DNA of 27,222 nt from JABRWC01 sp039961675. Its GTDB lineage: Bacteria; Planctomycetota; Phycisphaerae; UBA1845; Fen-1342. Below the pieces are notes generated by a model that saw only the letters and a program-made list of their open reading frames with translations, did no database searches and was not told the origin of the DNA. Within the stretch, counting starts at the first letter, position 1. The number at the start of each line of letters is the position of its first letter. Shown one piece after another: positions 23,689 to 27,222 of the stretch. Location: the NCBI GenBank assembly GCA_039961675.1, contig JABRWC010000090.1:1-27222 (forward strand), written 5' to 3'. The translations under genes were made by a program, and so were the position numbers.

Positions 23689-23846
23689 CGGTCTTGAAAG
23701 CCTGGAGGAAAGCCCATTGGGACGTGAGGATGGGAGAGCAGTCTCTGCCCAGGTTGGGGGACCAATCTTGAAGGTCATTAAGCGCGCGCTCCCGCCCTTA
23801 TTCAACGCCAGAGCCAGGGAAATTCGGGCGCAGGACGGCGACAGAA

Positions 23847-23873
23847 CGTAGCCCGTGGCTCGCGCCATGGGCC
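23847..23873 (+). repeat. GTAG hairpin repeat, copy 2
   Basis: GTAGCCCGTGGCTCGCGCCATGGG matches copy 1 in 21 of 24 positions and forms the same hairpin with two imperfect pairs. It lies about 250 bp after copy 1 in the same orientation, flanking the tandem repeats. Confidence 0.7.
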
Positions 23874-24022
23874 CAGTCCTTGCGCCCCTCGGGGGCTGAT
23901 CCCCAGCGGCCGGGCCACGGCACGGCGCACACGCGACTCGGACGCGCGGGCGAATGCACCTTCTCGCGCTCTCAGCGCAACCCGAACGCGCCGCCCATCC
24001 GGCGCAGTCCGCAAGTCGGGCG

Positions 24023-24637
24023 TTAGTTGGGTGAATTGCGCGCCGCGGCCGGCCGCGTCGTGGGCGCCTGCCCCGCACGCTCGATGATCCGGTCAAGCAA
24101 GTGCTCTTCGAACAGAACGTCGCGGCCCAGGGGCACCCAGTGCGCTCCGCGGCTGGCCGCGCCTCGCAACCCTTCCTCCGTCGGCAGCCGCTCGTTGTAG
24201 ATCGCCAGCGCGCCCGATGCCGTCGTGACCTGCCGCTCCGGAGCGCTGTAGCGCTCCTTCTGCACCTCCACCGAAAGTTGATACTCATCGCCCGCCGCGC
24301 CGCCCTGCGGCCGCGCAAGCGAAACAGTGACGGTGCGGCGGATCGTGTGCAGGCTGTTCTCGAGCACCTGGTAGCCGCCCCGCGAATCCGCGCGCCAGAA
24401 CTCGAACCACTGCCCGCTGGTCGTCGGCACGGTGGAGAGCAGACCCGTCTCGCGATCGACTCGCGCCGGCGGCAGGTCGAGCTCGCGCAGGAGCGTCTGC
24501 GTGGCGTCGAAGAACGCGTCGCGGTCTGATATTCTCAACGCCGCCAGTGTAGGCGACATCGCCGGCGCGGGCGCCTCGCAGCCGCACATGGATGCCGCAA
24601 GTGCACCGAGCAGCACCGCGCTGGTCGTTCGGAACAT
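24023..24637 (-). CDS. probable lipoprotein of unknown function
   Basis: The protein has 204 residues from the ATG at 24637 (MFRTTSAVLLGALAASMCGCEAP). The signal peptide ends in a lipobox-like MCGC with Cys20 the likely lipidated residue, although Cys18 cannot be excluded. The mature part is an alpha/beta domain: DAFFDATQTLLRELDLPPARVDRETGLLSTVP, then GQWFEFWRADSRGGYQVLENSLHTIRRTVTVSLA, with a helical, Arg-rich end. This looks like a compact envelope-anchored fold. I do not recognise a named family, and no catalytic residues stand out. The upstream spacing suggests a leaderless mRNA. It is convergent with nothing useful; the repeat region lies downstream. Confidence 0.8.
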   Translation of the reverse strand: MFRTTSAVLLGALAASMCGCEAPAPAMSPTLAALRISDRDAFFDATQTLLRELDLPPARVDRETGLLSTVPTTSGQWFEFWRADSRGGYQVLENSLHTIRRTVTVSLARPQGGAAGDEYQLSVEVQKERYSAPERQVTTASGALAIYNERLPTEEGLRGAASRGAHWVPLGRDVLFEEHLLDRIIERAGQAPTTRPAAARNSPN

Positions 24638-24643
24638 GCCGGA

Positions 24644-24649
24644 ATGATA
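24644..24649 (-). promoter_or_regulatory. -10 element placing the lipoprotein transcript start at its ATG
   Basis: On the minus strand TATCAT (24649-24644, five of six consensus matches) lies six bases before the lipoprotein ATG. No Shine-Dalgarno is present and the -35 is unclear. Leaderless transcription is likely. Confidence 0.45.
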
Positions 24650-24914
24650 GCTTTCTCGGCGCGTGGGGTACAGCCGGCGCGACGGGCGTCGCGCGGGGTT
24701 CAATCGCGCGAGCACAGTCGCTGGCGTGGAGTCGCTTGGAGCACCGGCCGCCCCTCGGGCGACCGAGTCCGTGTGCGACCGGCGGGACGCCGATGGTCTC
24801 CTTGCGCGCTTGAGTAAACCGGCTGGACGTGGATGATCCCCTCGAATGTTCGGGAACGCCCACGTAGACTCTCGCGTGGTTCGAGTTCACCTGCGCCCGA
24901 TCGGGTAGCCCGCG

Positions 24915-25490
24915 ATGCTTCTCGGAATCCTCTCCGACACGCACGGTCACGTGGGGCGCACCGCCTCGGCGATCAGCATCCTGCGGACGCTCAGCGCCGG
25001 CGCGTTTGTTCACTGCGGCGATGTGGGCGGCGAACCAATCCTGGAGCTGCTGGCCGGGACCGGCGCGTGGTTTGTGTGGGGCAACACGGACCATCCCGAA
25101 CCGGGGCTAGTCGCGGCGGCGCGGGCGCTCGGGTTGAAGCCGCCCGAAGAGTCGCCCGTTCGACTTGAGCTGGACGGCCGCCGCTTCGCCGTATACCACG
25201 GGCACGAGCCGGGCTTCGAGCAGCTCGCCGGGTGGATTCGCCAGCAGCGCGCGGATCGGCTTGCGGCGCGCCTGCGCGGCATGGACTACGTTCTCTTCGG
25301 GCACACGCACGAGGCGACCGACTTGCGGGTCGGCGGCACGCGCTTCATCAATCCCGGCGCCCTCAAGCGCGCCGCGGTCCCCTCGGTTGCGACGCTCGAT
25401 CCGGCGTCGGACGAGCTGCGGTTCTGGGCGGTGCCGAATTCGTGGTCCGCGGGCCTCACGCCGCGCGAACTGCACATTCGCCACGGATGA
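24915..25490 (+). CDS. YfcE/MJ0936-type metallophosphoesterase
   Basis: The protein has 191 residues. It shows the calcineurin-like dimetal motifs in order: Asp8-x-His10 in SDTHGH, GDVGG (Asp37), GNTDH (Asn58 region), the GHEPG His and finally GHTHEA. Small proteins of this family are phosphodiesterases with broad or cyclic-nucleotide activity in the cytoplasm; the physiological substrate is not predictable. The start is ATG 24915 without a strong Shine-Dalgarno; a 10-bp palindrome (CCCGATCGGG, 24896-24905) lies just upstream. The kinase gene begins 25 bases after its stop, so the two may share a transcript. Confidence 0.92.
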   Translation: MLLGILSDTHGHVGRTASAISILRTLSAGAFVHCGDVGGEPILELLAGTGAWFVWGNTDHPEPGLVAAARALGLKPPEESPVRLELDGRRFAVYHGHEPGFEQLAGWIRQQRADRLAARLRGMDYVLFGHTHEATDLRVGGTRFINPGALKRAAVPSVATLDPASDELRFWAVPNSWSAGLTPRELHIRHG

Positions 25491-25515
25491 CGTCGGACGA
25501 CAAAGGACGCGGCGC

Positions 25516-27222
25516 ATGCCGCACGAAGACGCAGACGTCTCGGACTTGTCCGCGGCGCAGCTCGCGCGGCTCCGCGACGCCCTGCGCGGCGCCGCGCCGC
25601 CCGACAACGAGCCGCTGCCACGGTCGCAATTTCCTGATGTGCAGAACACGATCGCACAAACGCGCTCGTCCGCCGACGCACGCGGTGCGGCGTCTGGACC
25701 GTCGGCCGCAGAGCGCATCGGCGGCTACACGCTGGTCCGGAAGCTCGGCGAGGGCGGCATGGGCGTCGTGTACCTGGCGCAGCAGGAAAACCCCCGCCGC
25801 GACGTGGCGCTCAAGGTCGTCCGTCCCGGATTCCTGACGCCCGAGTTTCAGCGCCGGTTCGAATACGAGGCGCACGTGCTCGGCCAACTTCAGCATCCGG
25901 GAATCGCCCAGATTTTCGAGGCCGGCACGGCCCACACGGCGGCCGGCCCGCAACCGTACTTCGCCATGGAGTACGTGCGCGGCGAGCTGCTGCTGGCGTA
26001 CGCGGCGCGTGCCGGGCTGAACGTACGCGAGCGCCTCGGGCTGCTGGTGCTCATCTGCGAGGCCGTACAGCACGCGCATCAGAAGGGCATCGTTCACCGC
26101 GACCTGAAGCCGGCCAACATCCTCGTCACGGACAGCTCGCTGGCCACGGACGCGCAAGCCGGACCGGACTTCGCCGCGGCCGATCACCGCGCCAGTTCGG
26201 GCTTGGTGCGGCGGAGCGGGTTGGAGGGGGCCGCGGTGCAGCCGAAGATCCTCGATTTCGGCCTGGCGCGGACGCTCGGCACCGACGTGCAGGCGCTGAC
26301 GCTGCACACGAGTGCGGGGCAACTTCTCGGCACCCTGCCGTACATGAGCCCGGAACAGACCGGGGGCGACCCGAACGCGGTGGACACACGTTCCGACGTG
26401 TACGCGCTTGGATTGGTCGGCTACGAGCTGCTGACCGGCCGCCTGCCGTACGAAGTCCGCGGCAAGCCGATCCTCGAGGCGCTGCGCACGATCCGCGACG
26501 CGGAGCCGCTCCGTCCCGCGGCGGTGGACCGGTCACTCCGCGGCGACGTGGAGACGATCCTGCTCAAGGCCCTGGAGAAAGAGCGATCCCGGCGCTACCC
26601 AAGCGCTTCCGAGCTCGCGGCCGACATCCGGCGCTTCCTGCGCGACGAACCGATCGCGGCCCGGCCGGCGAGCGCGTTCTACCAGCTCAGCAAGTTCGCG
26701 CGGCGCCACCGGGCGCTGGTGTTCGCGGCGGGCGCGGCCGCCGTGGCGCTCGTGCTGGGGCTGGCGGCGACGACGTGGCAGATGTCGCGGGCGCGGCAGG
26801 CGGAGGCCCGTGCGACGCAGCGCTTCGAGCAGGTGCGCAAGCTGGCGCGCACATTTCTCTTTGACGTCTCGGACCAGGTGCAGGCGCTGCAAGGCTCGCG
26901 GCAGACGGTGGAGTTCATCGTGCGGACGGCGCGCGAGTACGTCGAGGATCTGCTGGCCGAAGCCGCGGACGACGCGGAGCTGATGAACGACCTGCTCGGC
27001 GCGATGATTCGCGTCGGCGACCTGCAAGGCAATCCCAACCAGGCGAATCTCGGCGACCTGCAAGCGGCTCTCGCGTCGTATCGCCAGGCCGCGGACGCGC
27101 TTGAGCGTTCCGGCCTCCACGCCGGCGGAGACCGGCGCTCCGTGCGCCAGCTCTCGGTCGCGTACAGCCGCATCGCCGACGTGCTCGAAGTGCAAGGCGA
27201 GGCGGCCGCAGCGGCGGAGCAC
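25516..27222 (+). CDS. transmembrane Ser/Thr protein kinase with helical sensor region (3' end outside window)
   Basis: The frame is open from the ATG at 25516 (AGGA eight bases upstream) to the window end, 569 codons. An acidic/Gln-rich N-terminal part of about 65 residues precedes a PknB-like kinase domain: Gly-rich loop GEGGMGVVY, ATP-binding Lys100 in VALKVV, catalytic HRDLKPAN with Asp196, DFG at 247-249, and GTLPYMSPEQ for substrate binding. It is therefore predicted active. A membrane helix at about 400-422 (ALVFAAGAAAVALVLGLAATTW) separates it from an extracytoplasmic helical region resembling TPRs (ASYRQAADALERSG, QLSVAYSRIADVLEVQG). This Pkn layout is very common in Planctomycetota. 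An insertion of about 37 residues (about 205-241) lies between the catalytic loop and DFG. Targets are unknown. Confidence 0.94.
   Translation, partial: MPHEDADVSDLSAAQLARLRDALRGAAPPDNEPLPRSQFPDVQNTIAQTRSSADARGAASGPSAAERIGGYTLVRKLGEGGMGVVYLAQQENPRRDVALKVVRPGFLTPEFQRRFEYEAHVLGQLQHPGIAQIFEAGTAHTAAGPQPYFAMEYVRGELLLAYAARAGLNVRERLGLLVLICEAVQHAHQKGIVHRDLKPANILVTDSSLATDAQAGPDFAAADHRASSGLVRRSGLEGAAVQPKILDFGLARTLGTDVQALTLHTSAGQLLGTLPYMSPEQTGGDPNAVDTRSDVYALGLVGYELLTGRLPYEVRGKPILEALRTIRDAEPLRPAAVDRSLRGDVETILLKALEKERSRRYPSASELAADIRRFLRDEPIAARPASAFYQLSKFARRHRALVFAAGAAAVALVLGLAATTWQMSRARQAEARATQRFEQVRKLARTFLFDVSDQVQALQGSRQTVEFIVRTAREYVEDLLAEAADDAELMNDLLGAMIRVGDLQGNPNQANLGDLQAALASYRQAADALERSGLHAGGDRRSVRQLSVAYSRIADVLEVQGEAAAAAEH

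Larger units (their letters stand above)
23601..24022. other. 422-bp repeat-rich non-coding stretch
   Basis: No credible gene is seen. The left part is a GTAG hairpin, a T/G-rich run (GGGTGTGGGTGTGATGG), two exact 20-bp repeats and degenerate relatives of them up to about 23775. A second GTAG hairpin follows at 23848. The rest, to the end of the lipoprotein gene, shows no clear element. The composition differs from the coding DNA on both sides. Confidence 0.65.

Noticed and set aside
23601..24022. Possible CRISPR array or toxin-antitoxin locus in the repeat region
   Set aside because: The repeats are too few and too closely spaced (3-base gap), with no spacers of regular length, and no cas, toxin or antitoxin gene is nearby.

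Overview
The window is GC-rich bacterial chromosome with about twenty protein genes and little spare DNA. The best guess for the source is a member of the Planctomycetota or a close relative. The support is a TAT-exported Gfo/Idh/MocA oxidoreductase, a membrane Ser/Thr kinase with an extracytoplasmic helical region, a fused dehydroquinate dehydratase/shikimate dehydrogenase, a COG0731-like radical SAM protein, and intergenic hairpin repeats beginning GTAG. This is inferred from gene content; no rRNA or tRNA gene is present to confirm it.

Layout. 1-4406: the C-terminal part of a D-2-hydroxyacid dehydrogenase (+), a MutS2 ATPase (-), and a divergent secreted helical-repeat protein (+). 4507-8293: a 66-residue Tyr/Trp-rich exported miniprotein, a GT-C-like membrane protein and the TAT oxidoreductase. 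8583-11354: aconitase with a short repeat inserted in frame. 11484-14416 (-): an HU/IHF-type protein, then a probable two-gene operon of a REC-XRE regulator and AroD-AroE. 14746-15867: an exported helical protein of unknown function. 15962-17985 (-): a radical SAM protein and an HDAC-family deacetylase. Between these two, on the + strand, lie three stem-loops ending in a textbook terminator with no + strand gene before it, a good candidate small RNA. 18063-22112: a small membrane protein, PriA (-), and a response-regulator diguanylate cyclase. 22189-23600: surE and a 3-methyladenine DNA glycosylase with overlapping stop and start codons. 23601-24022: repeat-rich non-coding DNA. 24023-27222: a lipoprotein (-), a YfcE-type phosphoesterase (+), and a Ser/Thr kinase that runs off the end.

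Most genes are housekeeping (DNA repair and replication restart, TCA cycle, shikimate pathway, nucleotide salvage) or signalling. There are no phage, IS, CRISPR or classical defence modules. The unusual features are the orphan structured RNA, repeat-derived insertions inside conserved enzymes, a dispersed 57-bp repeat and GTAG hairpins that coincide with stop codons, apparent leaderless starts, and domain departures in MutS2, PriA, the REC-XRE regulator and the kinase.
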